Source: Agapanthus africanus
Lineage: Eukaryota; Streptophyta; Magnoliopsida; Asparagales; Amaryllidaceae
Assembly (NCBI GenBank): GCA_030015575.1
Contig: CM057342.1
Coordinates: forward strand, 620,215,348-620,279,347
Direction: 5' to 3'
DNA: 64,000 bases
The notes below the pieces were generated by a model. That model did no database searches and was not told where the DNA came from. It was given only the letters and a program-made list of their open reading frames with translations. A program made the translations under genes and the position numbers. This document shows, piece by piece, positions 49,101 to 59,615 of this stretch. Numbering within the stretch: the first letter of the stretch is position 1; each line of letters begins with the position of its first letter.

Positions 49101-49188
49101 AGAGATATTTATGGGATGGTTGAGTATGAGATACTTCAACCACAGCTGATTGTTGGGTATGTGATACCACAACAGATGGCCCTAGTGC
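46186..49188 (+). pseudogene. pol remnant of element G
   Basis: Pieces: leading segment 46186-46401, protease with a stop just before DTGSGS near 46530-46550, GAG-pre-integrase 46824-47040, integrase core 47080-47340, integrase tail and linker 47555-47980, reverse transcriptase 48149-48594, RNase H traces 48900-49130. RT box LGVMTAF has Gly for the catalytic Asp (codon 48263-48265), while YVDD is intact. The integrase 5-base insertion is at about 47310-47332. Many stops; not translatable as a polyprotein. Confidence 0.88.
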
Positions 49189-49199
49189 AAGTGGGAGAT
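49189..49199 (+). other. Polypurine tract of element G
   Basis: AAGTGGGAGAT directly before TGTTAG at 49200. Confidence 0.92.
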
Positions 49200-51398
49200 T
49201 GTTAGTTATATGTATGCCCTAGAGGCCATTACTGTACATACGATGTATATTTTAGTGGATTCTTAGACAAATATAGGGAGGACTTTCTTGCTCGACATGA
49301 TAGTATTCTATCTGGTTACTCTTTATCTTAACATGTACTCTGATTGTTTCTATGTTACATGTTGATAAAGCCCTTAGGATGTGTACTTGACTACCAGGAC
49401 TATGATGCAGATCATATTAGTAGGGACAGTATAGTCTCTAAGTACATTTTTCAAATGTTTCTAGTCGTGGGAGTACCGAGACAGGGCATCGATACTCCAG
49501 AGTAGACTACCGTATGCGCTTCTTGACCCATATGATGGGCGATGGATGATCCCATATCCATTAGTGTTTGACATCAGAGAAGGTATACGGGTGCTCAGTG
49601 GAGACTGGGTACACTGTACGGACTCGCCGAGAACTCCCAGATGGTATTATACCTCACGTCAGATGGCAGTTCTCTGGTGACACTGGTACAGGTTAGTCTG
49701 TAGACTCTAGATCGTCATAGAGTCCTGTGTGATTCCCACTGTACTTTGATTTCCACCTAACCATGTCCAAGAGGGCGTGCAAGACGGTGGCTTTTGGGTA
49801 CAGTCCCGAATCACATGGAGGTAATGAGCGATAGGAGGGATTTCGTCACTCCCGGTATAGGGAGTTGATGTTGCGCTATGTTCGATTGGCTATAACTGGA
49901 AATCCCTGGCCAGAGTTGCTGAGATTTACTGGTTAGTGTTATCAGTAGTTTCTCGAACTGTTATTGACCTCATATCGACACGACTTATCAAGCTGCTGGG
50001 GTCTGACGTTTACCACCCCTATGCGAGATATGCGGCATATCAGACGAAGAGACCGGACTGTACGGGAGTGTTACTGGTTGGATTCGCAGGAGAATGTACA
50101 GGCTTGCTTGTTGATCTTCTGATCGCTCAATACCTGGGTGGCTGTTACGTTTAGCTGACCGCTTGCAGCTTGTGGGTGTTTGATATGATCATCACCTACT
50201 GCCGGCGTATTGACGATTCTTTAGAGTCTTACACAGAGGTTTCCTGGCTCAGGAAAAACAGAGTAGGAGCACATATGTGATATGTGCGGGGCCGAGAATA
50301 ATACGTGTATGCGATACTGTATTAGATTCTCGCGATATAAGATATCGGCCGGGTATATGTGATATAGCCGGGTCATCGGATCAAGTGTTGATTCGATGAA
50401 CTGATACAGATTATATTAGTCGGTTATATGCAATATAGACGGATTATCGGATCAAGTGTTGATTCGATAATTTAATGTATAATTATATATGTGATATATT
50501 AAGTTAAATTAACTAATATAAGCTCACTTAAAGATTTTTTTTCTCACTTGGATAATACATTGATATATATGTGATATATGTTAATTGTATTATTTTATTT
50601 TGTTACAAAATATATTATATATGTGATATATAATATTGTAACAAGTTAGGGTTACAATTACAACATGATTTGTGGAGATTAAACATGTTAGGGTTTGATT
50701 TGGGTTAGCTTTTTCATGAACCTTCTAGAAGCTTTATTTTTGTTTTAAGCTTAGATATTTTGTAAAGATATTTCTTAACCCAACCCAAACCCTTTACCAT
50801 AGTTAATTCTTTACAAGGGTTAAGTCTTCATTCTTAACCCATGGTGGCAATTCTAACTACACACAATAATTCATTATTCATCACAAAGAGATTTCTTCTT
50901 CTTCTTCCTTATTTTTTTGATGAAAAAGCTTTCTAGCTTTTTCATAAGTGATGGAAATGAGTGAGATAAAGAAAACAAATGAGAGCTAAATTCCTACTTC
51001 ATCATCCTCATCTATTCTAGCCACTTAGATTAGGGTGTTTGCTTTGCTAATACTTGATTAGTGAAGCATGAGCTTGGGTTTGAGATTCTTCAAGGTAGAT
51101 CATCTTAGTTGTTGAAGATTGGAAGCAAGCTTGCATCTTTCTCTTCATGGAGCCTCTCTTGAGTCCGGGTACTTGATGATCGTAGCGAAGGGACCTCAAC
51201 ACGGAGCTTATGAAGTGAAGGAACGGACTACAATGGTTGTAATCCCTAACTCTTAGATGTAAAGTTGTTTACATGCTATGTTAATCCTAGTACTCTAGTT
51301 AAGATCTTGGTTAGGGTTTGTTTAGCACCCCAAAAAATTATAAAGTAGCATGATTGATGGTTGCCAAAACCTTCACAAGGTGCTATGCTAACCCTACA
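49200..51398 (+). repeat. 3' LTR of element G
   Basis: 2199 bases, same length as the 5' LTR, with scattered substitutions. Ends CCCTACA, followed by TTGAG. Confidence 0.94.
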
Positions 51399-51403
51399 TT
51401 GAG
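51399..51403. repeat. Target site duplication of element G, right copy (TTGAG)
   Basis: One mismatch to TTAAG at 41074-41078. Confidence 0.82.
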
Positions 51404-53388
51404 TATCTTAAGACATGGGGATGTCCAGCTTTTGTAAAAAAGCAGCATGCGGACAAGCTCGAGGCATACTTAGTACTGTGTAAGTTTGTGGGATACCCAA
51501 AAAACTCCAGGGGGTATCTTTTCTATTACGTGGAGGAACAAAAGGTCTTTTTTCTCGGCATGCCCACTTTTTGGAAACTCAATTTCTTGAAAGAGAGATA
51601 AGTGGGAGCACAATAGAACTGGATCCAGGAGCACAATAGAACTGGATCCAGAACCACAAGCTATTACTGAAAACATGGTGTAACCAGAAGTTTCGAAAGA
51701 ACATGACATCCCTGCGCCACTCCGCAGGACTAGTAGGCAGTCTCATCCGCCTGAAAGATACTACGGTTTTCTCATAGATGGGGATAGAGAGGATTGCATC
51801 ATTGATGATGATGAGCCAACTAGCTTCCAGCAAGCCATTCAAACAGAGACTTGGTAAAATGGCTGGATGCAATGAGGACCGAAATGGAGTCCATGTACAC
51901 CAACAAAGTATGGACTTTCGACATTGCTCCAGAAGGGGTAAAACTCGTAGACTGCAAATGGATCTTCAGAAAGAAGATTGATGTAGATGGACAGGTTGAA
52001 ACCTATAAGGCTGGACTTGTTGCAAAAGGTGTTCGTCAAAGACCTGGTTTGGACTACGATAAAACCTTTTCTTCTGTGGCTATGCTCAAATCCATTCGGG
52101 TCCTTCTAGCCATTGCTGCCTTCCACGATTATGAAATTTGGCAGATGGACGTAAAGACTGCTTTTCCGAATGGAAATTTGGAAGAGTGCGTCTATATGGG
52201 TCAGCCGGAGGGTTTCATAGTGAGTGGGAGCAGCAGAAGAGTGTGCAAGTTATTTAAATCTATTAATAGATTAAAGCAGGCATCGCGGAGTTGAACATCT
52301 GTTTTGATGAGACGGTCAAGAAATTCAACTTTATCAAAAATCCAGATGAACCATGCATTTATATTAAAATTGTAGCAAGAATTGTGGTATTTCTCGTCTT
52401 GTACATGGATGATATTCTCCTGGTAGAAAATGACATTCCTATCCTACAATCAGTCAGTGATTCTTGTCACAAAGGTTTTCCATGAAGGACCTGGGTGATG
52501 CCTCCTACATTCTAGGGATCCAAATCTATCGTAATAGATCTATACGGATGTTAGGACTTTCGCAGTCAAGGTACATCGACACCATATTAAAAAGATTCAA
52601 TATGGAAGATTAAATGCGCAGTAATCTACTGGTTTGTCATGGAATCACCCTCTCCAAAGAGATATCTCCCAAGACTGATTTGGAAAGGGATCACATGTCT
52701 ATTATACCCTACGCTTCTATGTTAGGCTCTATAATGTATACGATATTGTGTATCAGACCAAATGTAGCTTACGCACTAAGCGTTGTAAGCAGGTATCAGT
52801 CAAACTCATGGGAGAAGCACTTGACAGCAGTGAAGAACATTCTCAAGTACCTGAGAAGGACTAAGGAGATGTTTTGGTGTATGGCAGAGAAGACCTCCAG
52901 GTCGAGGCCTTCGCCGCCTCCAGCTTCCAGAGTGACAAGGATGACTGAAGGTCCATATCGGGTTATGTCTTTACCCTCATTGGAGGGGCGGTCTGTTGGT
53001 AGAGCTCCAAGCAGGACACCATTGCTGACTCGACAATGGAAGCAGAGTATATCGCTGCATGTGATTCTACGAAAGAAGCTGTCTGGATCAGGAAGTCATG
53101 ATAGTGCTTCAGGTGGTTCCGTCCATTGTTGATCCAATACCTCTATATTGTGACAACAACGGCGCTATAGCTTTACCGAAGGAACCAAGGTCCCATCAGA
53201 AGTCCAGACACATCTTGAGGCAGTTCCACCTGATCAGGGAGATTAATGATCGTTGGGAGATCGAGATACAGAAAGTAGAGACAGAGAACAACACTGCAGA
53301 TCCACTCACAAAGGCCATCCCTCAGACACAGTTCGAGAGGCTAATCGAGATGATAGGTCTGCGATATGCCAATATATGGCCTTAGTGC
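51404..53388 (+). pseudogene. pol of element F, 3' part: integrase tail, RT, RNase H
   Basis: Continues F after G: integrase C-terminal region (WGCPAFVK-like) 51410-51600, linker to about 51850, reverse transcriptase 51851-52485 with MDVKTAF (Asp codon 52148-52150) and YMDD-type box, RT thumb 52490-52760, RNase H 52860-53385 with the YCDNNGAIAL stretch and ADPLTKA near the end. Frame changes near 52285, 52480 and 52600 and in RNase H break it. Catalytic Asp residues of RT are kept, unlike A, B, C and G. A 26-base duplication (GGAGCACAATAGAACTGGATCC-like unit) occurs at 51605-51655. Confidence 0.86.
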
Positions 53389-53399
53389 AAGTGGGAGAT
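53389..53399 (+). other. Polypurine tract of element F
   Basis: AAGTGGGAGAT before the LTR at 53400, identical to that of the A-to-G family. Confidence 0.9.
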
Positions 53400-55310
53400 T
53401 GTTAGTGATATATGCCCTAGAGGCCATTATTGTATCATACTGGATTGTATATTACATATTAGAAGATTTGGATATTCACATTTATAATAACAGTCTTGCT
53501 CAAAATGGTAGTATGCTACTTGGTTTTATTCTACCTCAATATTTGCATATGTTTCTTTTAGCGTATCGCTTATACATAATGGTAGAGCCCTTAGGATTTT
53601 TGCTCAACTACTAGCGTTATGATGGCAGTCATAGTAGTGGGGGCTGGGTAGTCTATAAGCAAATCCTTATAAAGGTCTCTAGTCGTAGGATTATCGAGAC
53701 GGGGAATCGATACTCCAGAGTAGACTAGTGTATACGATTCTTATCCCAGCAGTGGAGATGGTCTGTCCCATAGCCATTAGTACGTCGTACTGGAGAGAGT
53801 ATACAGGTGCTCATTGGGTTATAATTTACACTGGACGGACTCGTTAGGAACTGCCGGTTGGTATTATACCTATCGTCAGGTAGCATTTCCTGGGTGGCAT
53901 GAGTACAGGTTAGTCCGTTGACTTGATATTGCTATTCATCTCAAGTGTGTTCCCACTGCACTTAGATTACTACCCTACCATGGCTCAAAGGAGTCGTGCA
54001 AACAGGTAGTAGTTGGGTGCAGTCCCGAAGCACTTGGAGGAAATAGTGGTTAGATAGGATTCGTCTCTCTCGGTATTGGGGGTTGATATCGCGCTGTGTT
54101 CAGAAATCCATTACACAAAGTCCCTGGTCAGGGCAAGCGAGATTTACTGGTAGGTACTCCAGTAGTTTCTCAGGGTGTAATGTGCTCTACTCTGGCATGA
54201 CTTATTGCGCTATTTATGGTCTGACGTTTACCATCCCCCTAGGCCAGATATGCGAGTATCTTAGACGAACAGACCGGACTGTATGGAGATTGTCACAGAT
54301 AGGCTCAGTAGGAGTTCGGATGGGTTTGCTCATCGGCCTTCTTATCGACAGATACCGGGATAGCTGTTACGTTCAGCTAGTACCGCTGACGTACTTGTGG
54401 TTAAACCCACTGCCAGCGTACTGTCGAGTCATTAGATTCCAACACAGAGGGTTTCCCTGCTTTGGGAGAAACGATGTAGAGGCCGTATGGTTTTACGGCA
54501 GGATTTCGATCACATACGTGTACTTGTAGACAGATGATGTTCGGACTGATAATACTAGTGGGTTTCGGTTTAAGCCGGATCCTAATATTATATTATTAGA
54601 TTGTTATCATCTTATTGTATTCTTATTTTTCGGAATACGAATACGTGTATGTATATACTCTGAGGGCATTCTTGTAATTTTACAAGGTATGCTTCTAGAA
54701 TGGGACACATCATTATTGAATTATCTATTTTGCGGAAATAGATTAATGAGGTGGAAATTGGAGAGCCATACTTGGCATGGGGTGAAGCATGGCTCATTGA
54801 GTTGATTATTGATTTGTGATCACTATTGAGGCATGGTGGCTATTTTCTATGAGAAATTAATCCATGCTTCAATGAGTGAAGAATTGAGCCATTCTACACA
54901 CTTGAAAAACCCTAGCTCATTTGCATTCTTTCATTCTCTCCAAGCTTCCTCTCCATCTTCCCCAAAGAATCTAACCCTCACATGAGTTGTGAAACATAGA
55001 GTCTCATGAGATAAAGCACTCCATTAGATACTCTACATCAATCTAGGCTTTCTAGTTTAGCGAATTAGGTACCCTAGTTACCTCGGTTTAGAGGTTAGAG
55101 CTTGAAGTACATACTCTCAGGTGGATCATCTTCGACACGAGGAGGCCGACATTGCAAGCTCGATCCGTTCTTCTAGGAGCTAAAGAAGAGGAGGAGAAGA
55201 AGAAGACCCGAAGGACATGGTTCAAGGAGGTGTAACACTTTTCATAGTAGTTAAACCTCCTAGTTAGTTTAGTTAGTTAAGGTTTTCGTAAAGATCCTTG
55301 AGTTTAGTCG
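53400..55310 (+). repeat. 3' LTR of element F, shared or fused with H
   Basis: Starts TGTTAGTGATATATGCC and can be followed for about 1.9 kb by its resemblance to the order of motifs in the other LTRs. Its exact end is not seen: near 55285-55310 it passes without TACA end, primer site or leader into a gag tail. A deletion probably joined LTR and gag of a tandem copy. No gene inside. Confidence 0.75.
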
Positions 55311-55865
55311 GTGTTAAGAAGCATAGAAAAATCGTTTTTTTCCAAATGCCGCCTCCCCCCGAACCCACTGGGTGTGCGACGTCGACTTACAGAGGGCACC
55401 CTACAGAAATCCAGGGAGACACCCGCTCTTCTTATTGGGGAATCTTCCTCTTCTAGATCCAAGACGAAACCCAATGGGAAGAAGAAGAAGGTTTCAACCA
55501 AGCCGAAAGGCGGTATCAGTAAGGTAGAGGGAAAGAGCAGGGAAAAAGTTTCGGGGCTGACAGTAGGGAAGGAGGAATTTTCTATTGTCACGGGAAAAGG
55601 GCATTGGAAGATGGACTGCAGGGCTTGGAAAGCCAGATACCAGGATTCGAAGCACGTTGTGGCTTCGGCTACAAGTGTGTTTATGATTGAAAATTGTCTG
55701 TTAATTAACTCTACTTTCTGGGTACTAAATACCGGATCAGGATCTCATATTTGTAATTCATTGCAGGCTATGAGAAACCGTAGAGTTATCAAGGCAAGTG
55801 ATATGACTCTCAGGGTTGCTAACGGAATGATCGTGGATGCTGTATCTGTAGGGGAATATGACTGA
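55311..55865 (+). pseudogene. Gag C-terminal and protease remnant of element H
   Basis: About 184 codons. Residues 1-100 are Lys/Ser-rich as in copia gag tails; at about 100-110 a GKGHWKMDC stretch is a decayed zinc knuckle (first two Cys missing). Then the protease box reads FWVLNTGSGS: the catalytic Asp of DTG is Asn (codon 55728-55730). Ends at an in-frame TGA 55863-55865; the same frame reopens at 55869. This is the only gag-like sequence in the window. Confidence 0.8.
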
Positions 55866-55868
55866 GGA

Positions 55869-57257
55869 TTGACAAGTGGGCATATTTTGATTTTGAGTAA
55901 CTGTTTCTGTGTACCTAGTTTGGCATGTAATATTATCTCTGTATCTTTACTATCTAAAGAAAGTTATGATTTTACATTTGTAAGCGATGTCGTCCACATC
56001 TGCTTTAATCATGCATTGATTGGGTCAGATACACTAGATAACGGTATATATGTATTAAATCAAGCTCCGATTTTCAATGTCCAGAACTCGCTTAAAAGAA
56101 AGTCTGCGGAATTAAATCAGGCATTCTTATGGCATTGTAGACTGGGTCACATCAATGAAACACGGTTGACGAAGTTACATAAAGAGGGATATTTGGATCC
56201 ATTTGAATATAAGTCTTATGCAACTTGTCAATCATGTCTCAAAGGAAAGATGACAAAGACTCCGTTCACTAGACACGGAGTAAGAGCCAGCGAGCTCTTG
56301 GGACTCATACACAGCGACGTGTGTGGTCCAATGTCTACATATAAAAGAAGTGGTTATTCCTACTTCATTACTTTTACAGATCATTTCTCAAGGTACGAAC
56401 ATGTATTCTTGTTGAAACATAAATCCGAGGCCTTTAAGAAATTCCGGGAATACAAGAATGAAGTGGAAAAACAAACAGGCAAAAGTATCAAGACACTTAG
56501 ATCTGATCGAGGTGGTGAATACTTAAGTGCCGAGTTCCTGGATTACTTAAAAGAGAATGAAATTCTCTCTCTGCTTATTCCTCCATACACACCTCAACAC
56601 AACGGTGTATCGGAAATGCGGAACCGAATCTTATTGGATATGATACGTTCCATGATAAGTAATGCTGAGTTACCGTGATCCTTCTGGGGTTATACACTAG
56701 AATTAGCTACATAACTTTTGAACAAGGTTCCTACTAAGTCAGTGCCTACCACACCATATAAGATATGGAGTGGGAAGAAAACTTATCTTAAGTATCTAAA
56801 AATATGGGGATGTCCAGCTTTTGTAAAAAGGCAGCATGCGGACAAGCTCGAGGCACGCTCAGTACTGTGTAAGTTTGTGGGATACCCAAAGAACACCAGA
56901 AGGTATCTTTTCTATTACGTAGAGGAACAAAAGGTCTTTGTTTCTCGGCATGCCCACTTTTTGGAAACTCAATATCTTGAAAAAGAAATAAGTGGGAGCA
57001 CAATAGAACTAGAAGAAATTCTAGAACCACAAGCTATTAATGAAAGCATAGTGGAACCAGAAGTTTTGAAAGAACCGAGCATCCCCGTGCCACTCCGCAG
57101 GACTAGTAGGCAGTCTCATCCGCCCGAGAGATACTACAGTTTTCTCATTGACGGGGATAGAGAGGATTGCATCATCGACGATGATGAGCCAACTAGTTTC
57201 CAGCAAGCCATTAGGAGCAAAGACTCGGTAAAATGGCTGGATGAAAACCGGACTTAA
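55869..57257 (+). pseudogene. GAG-pre-integrase and integrase of element H
   Basis: Same frame as the preceding piece, with an in-frame stop at 56676-56678. GAG-pre-integrase HCRLGHI near 56130; CQSCLKGK near 56230. Integrase catalytic set is complete: HSDVCGP, LRSDRGGEY and NGVSEMRNR (third-residue Glu). The integrase tail and linker continue to a stop at 57255-57257. This is the best-kept integrase here, and lacks the 5-base insertion of A, B, C and G. Confidence 0.87.
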
Positions 57258-58744
57258 ATGGAGTCCATGTACACAAACAAAGTAAGGAATTTGGACATTG
57301 CTCCAGAAGGGGTAAAACTCGTAGGTTGCAAATGGATCTTCAGAAAGATGATTGGTGTAGATGAATAGGTTGAAACCTATAAGACTAGACTTGTTGAAAA
57401 AGATTTTCATCAAAGACCTGGTTTGGACTATGATGAAACCTTTTCTCCAGAGGTTATACTCAAATCCATTCGTATCTTTTTTGCCATTGCTGCCTTCCAC
57501 AATTATGAAATTTGGCAGATGGACGTAAAGACTACTTTTCTGAATGGAAATTTGGAAGAGTGTGTTTATATGGATCAGCCATAGGGTTTCATAGAGAGTG
57601 GGAGTAGCAGAAGAGTGTGCAAGTTGCTTAAATCTATTTATGAATTAAAGCAGGTATAGAGGAGTTGGAACATCTGTTTTAATAAGACAGTCATGGAATT
57701 CGACTTTATCAAAAATCCAGATGAACCATGCATTTATAGTAAAATTGTGGCGAGAACTGTGGTATTGTCGTATACGTGGATGACATTCTCCTGATACGAA
57801 ATGGCATTCCTATGCTACAATCAGTAAAAGGATTCTTGTCACAAAGGTTCTCCATAAAGGACCTAGGTGATGCCTCCTACATTCTGGGGATCCAGATCAA
57901 TCGTGATAGATCTAAAAGGATATTGGGACTTTCATACTCAATGTACATCGACACCAAACTGAAAAGATTTAGTATGGAAGATTCAAAGCACGGTAATCTA
58001 CCGGTTTGTCATGGAATCACCCTCTCCAACGAGATGTCTCCCATGACTGATTTGGAAAAGGATCGCATGACTATTATACCCTACGCTTCTGAGGTAGGCT
58101 CTATAATATATGTGATATTGTGTACCAGACCATATGTAGCTTAAGTACTAAGCGTTGTAAGCAGGTATCAGTCAAACCCAGGAGAGAAGCATTGGACAGC
58201 AGTTACGAACATTCTCAAGTACCTTAGATGGACTAAGGAGATGTTCTTCGTGTACGGCAGTGAAGACCTCCAGATCGAGGCCTTCGCCGACTCTAGCTTC
58301 CAGAATGACAAGATTGACTCCAGGTCCATGTCGGGTTATGTCTTTACCCTCAATAGAAGGGCGGTCTGTTGGAAGAGCTCCAAGCAGGACACCGTTGCTG
58401 ACTCGACGATAGAAGCGGAGTATATCACTGCATGTGACGCCGCGAAGGAAGCAGTCTGGATGAAGAAGTTTACTACAGAACTTCAGGTGGTTCCATCCAT
58501 TGTTGATCTAATACCTCTGTATTATGACAACAACGGGGCTATAGTTTTAGCGAAGGAACCGAAGTCCCATCAGAAGTCCAGACATATCTTGAGGCGGTAA
58601 CACCTGATTAGGGAGATCGAGATGCGGAGAGTAGAGACAGAAAACAACACTGCAGATCCACTCACAAAGACCATCCTTTAGACATCGTTCGATAGGCTAA
58701 TCGAGATGATAGGTCTACGATATGCCAATACATGGCCTTAGTGC
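57258..58744 (+). pseudogene. Reverse transcriptase and RNase H of element H
   Basis: RT box MDVKTTF keeps its Asp (codon 57522-57524) and YVDD is present near 57770-57780. The frame is broken by stops (for example near 57366, 57583 and 57655), and by a 4-base deletion relative to F near 57760 that moves it to another frame. RNase H is open 58241-58600 (RSMSGYVFTL, WKSSKQDTVA, YDNNGAIVLA), then TAA; the last part to ADPLTK follows near 58650. Non-functional but less decayed than the A-type copies. Confidence 0.86.
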
Positions 58745-58755
58745 AAGTGGGAGAT
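58745..58755 (+). other. Polypurine tract of element H
   Basis: AAGTGGGAGAT before TGTTAGTGATAT at 58756. Confidence 0.9.
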
Positions 58756-58937
58756 TGTTAGTGATATATTCCCTAAAAGACATTATTGTATCGTACTGAA
58801 TTGTATATTACATTTTGGAAGCTTGGGATATACACAGTTATAATAACAGTCTTGCTCAAAACGGTAGTATGCTACTTGGTTTGATTCTACCTCAATATGT
58901 GTATATGTTTCTTTTAGCATATCACTAATATATATTG
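58756..58937 (+). repeat. 3' LTR of element H, first 182 bases
   Basis: Aligns with the start of the F LTR from 53400. Interrupted by the CACTA-type end at 58938. Confidence 0.88.
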
Positions 58938-58957
58938 CACTACTACAATAAGGGGCA

Positions 58958-58987
58958 GCCCCTACGGTTATAGTAATCCGTAGGGGC
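58958..58987. repeat. Subterminal hairpin of K
   Basis: GCCCCTACGG (58958-58967) and CCGTAGGGGC (58978-58987) form a perfect 10-bp inverted repeat with a 10-base loop. Shorter variants are at about 59034-59053, 59092-59100 and 59113-59138. Such motifs are likely transposase-binding sites. Confidence 0.65.
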
Positions 58988-59146
58988 AACTTTTTACTGC
59001 CCTTAAGAATTAATCCATAGGTCTATAAGTTTGCCCTTACGGTGCCTTACGTATTAATTAAAAATATTAAAATGCAATCTTTTATTTGGCCCTACGGAGC
59101 CACAAAAGAAAGCCCCACGGATTAATCCGTAAGGGCAACGATGGGT

Positions 59147-59157
59147 TATTTATAAAA
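59147..59157 (+). promoter_or_regulatory. Possible TATA box inside K
   Basis: TATTTATAAAA followed by an A-rich run, then a pyrimidine-rich, C-rich stretch 59175-59240 like a plant 5' untranslated region. A GAGGTGAGT splice-donor-like site is at about 59432-59440. Together they suggest the 5' end of a gene carried by K; no transcript evidence. Confidence 0.35.
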
Positions 59158-59282
59158 AAAATAAAGCTCAGTAATTCCCTACCGTCATCCCTAAAATTTC
59201 CCTTTCTCTCTCGCGATCGATTCTCGCGCGCACCTCCTCACCACCATACTTCGTCACCGGTACACCCATCGTCGACTTCGAC

Positions 59283-59410
59283 GTCGTCGTTGGCCGCACC
59301 ACAGTCGTCGTCGACTTTGTCTCGTCATCGACTGTGTCTCGTCGAGCTCAGTAATTCTCCTGAAAGATCTTCATCGACTGTGTCTCGTCGTCGTTGGCCG
59401 CACCACAGTC
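59283..59410 (+). repeat. Internal direct duplication in K
   Basis: A 24-base unit (CGTCGTTGGCCGCACCACAG core) at 59283-59306 recurs at 59387-59410; GACTGTGTCTCGTCG also occurs twice between them. An open frame of about 115 codons (59086-59433) spans this Ser/Pro/Arg-rich, low-complexity region, but it has no recognisable domain and probably is not a protein. Confidence 0.6.
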
Positions 59411-59488
59411 TCCCGCCGGCAAAACTACTCTGAGGTGAGTTAATTTCCATTTTGCCCTTATAATTATACTTTTTGTGTTAATCTTGAT

Positions 59489-59608
59489 TTTAGGGTTAGG
59501 GTTAGGGTTAGGGCTATTTCAGTATTAATTAGGGGTTAATTAGGGTTAGGGTTAGGGTTAATTAGGTAAGGTTAGGGTTAGGGTTCGGTTTAGGGTTAGG
59601 GTTAGCGT
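59489..59608 (+). repeat. Telomere-like TTAGGG/TTTAGGG tract
   Basis: Runs of TTAGGG units, mixed with TTTAGGG and ATTAGGG, over about 120 bases, ending just before LTR I. In plants such runs occur as interstitial telomere-like repeats, and as telo-box motifs near gene starts. Confidence 0.75.
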
Positions 59609-59615
59609 TCGGTTT

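Larger units (their letters stand above)
41079..51398 (+). mobile_element. Element G, full-length copia-type LTR retrotransposon
   Basis: Plus strand: 5' LTR 41079-43277, primer site 43279-43291, leader 43292-46185, pol remnant 46186-49188, polypurine tract 49189-49199, 3' LTR 49200-51398. Both LTRs are 2199 bases but differ at more positions than those of B, and the target duplication has one mismatch, so G looks older. Same family plan as A, B, C and D, same dead pol. Confidence 0.94.
40024..55310 (+). mobile_element. Element F, second copia-type family, split by G (left end outside window)
   Basis: F pol runs 40024-41078, is interrupted by element G (41079-51398), and continues 51404-53388; polypurine tract 53389-53399; 3' LTR 53400 to about 55310. 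The LTR starts TGTTAGTGATATATGCCC, similar but not equal to the other family. F keeps RT catalytic residues but has frameshifts and stops. It stands in tandem with H: its 3' LTR is followed directly by H coding sequence. Confidence 0.82.
55311..58937 (+). mobile_element. Element H, copia-type element lacking its 5' end
   Basis: Gag tail and pol 55311-58744, polypurine tract 58745-58755, 3' LTR from 58756, cut by K at 58938. LTR start and coding sequence match F, so F and H form a tandem LTR/internal/LTR/internal array, with H missing primer site, leader and most of gag. Confidence 0.82.
58938..59615 (+). mobile_element. Element K, left end of a CACTA-type DNA transposon
   Basis: Starts CACTACTACAATAAGGGG, typical of the CACTA superfamily terminal repeat. 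Subterminal copies of CCGTAGGGG/CCCCTACGG-like motifs follow, in both directions, to about 59140, as is usual in this superfamily. The 3-base duplication would be TTG 58935-58937 but the other end is outside the window. LTR retrotransposon I cuts K at 59616. Transposase is not seen. Confidence 0.72.

Noticed and set aside
54083..54529. 148-codon frame in the F LTR
   Set aside because: Lies in LTR sequence, no recognisable domain, and the matching LTR regions of other elements do not keep it open.
56788..57500. Two minus-strand frames of 80 and 159 codons
   Set aside because: Antisense shadows of the integrase and RT of element H; no domain of their own.
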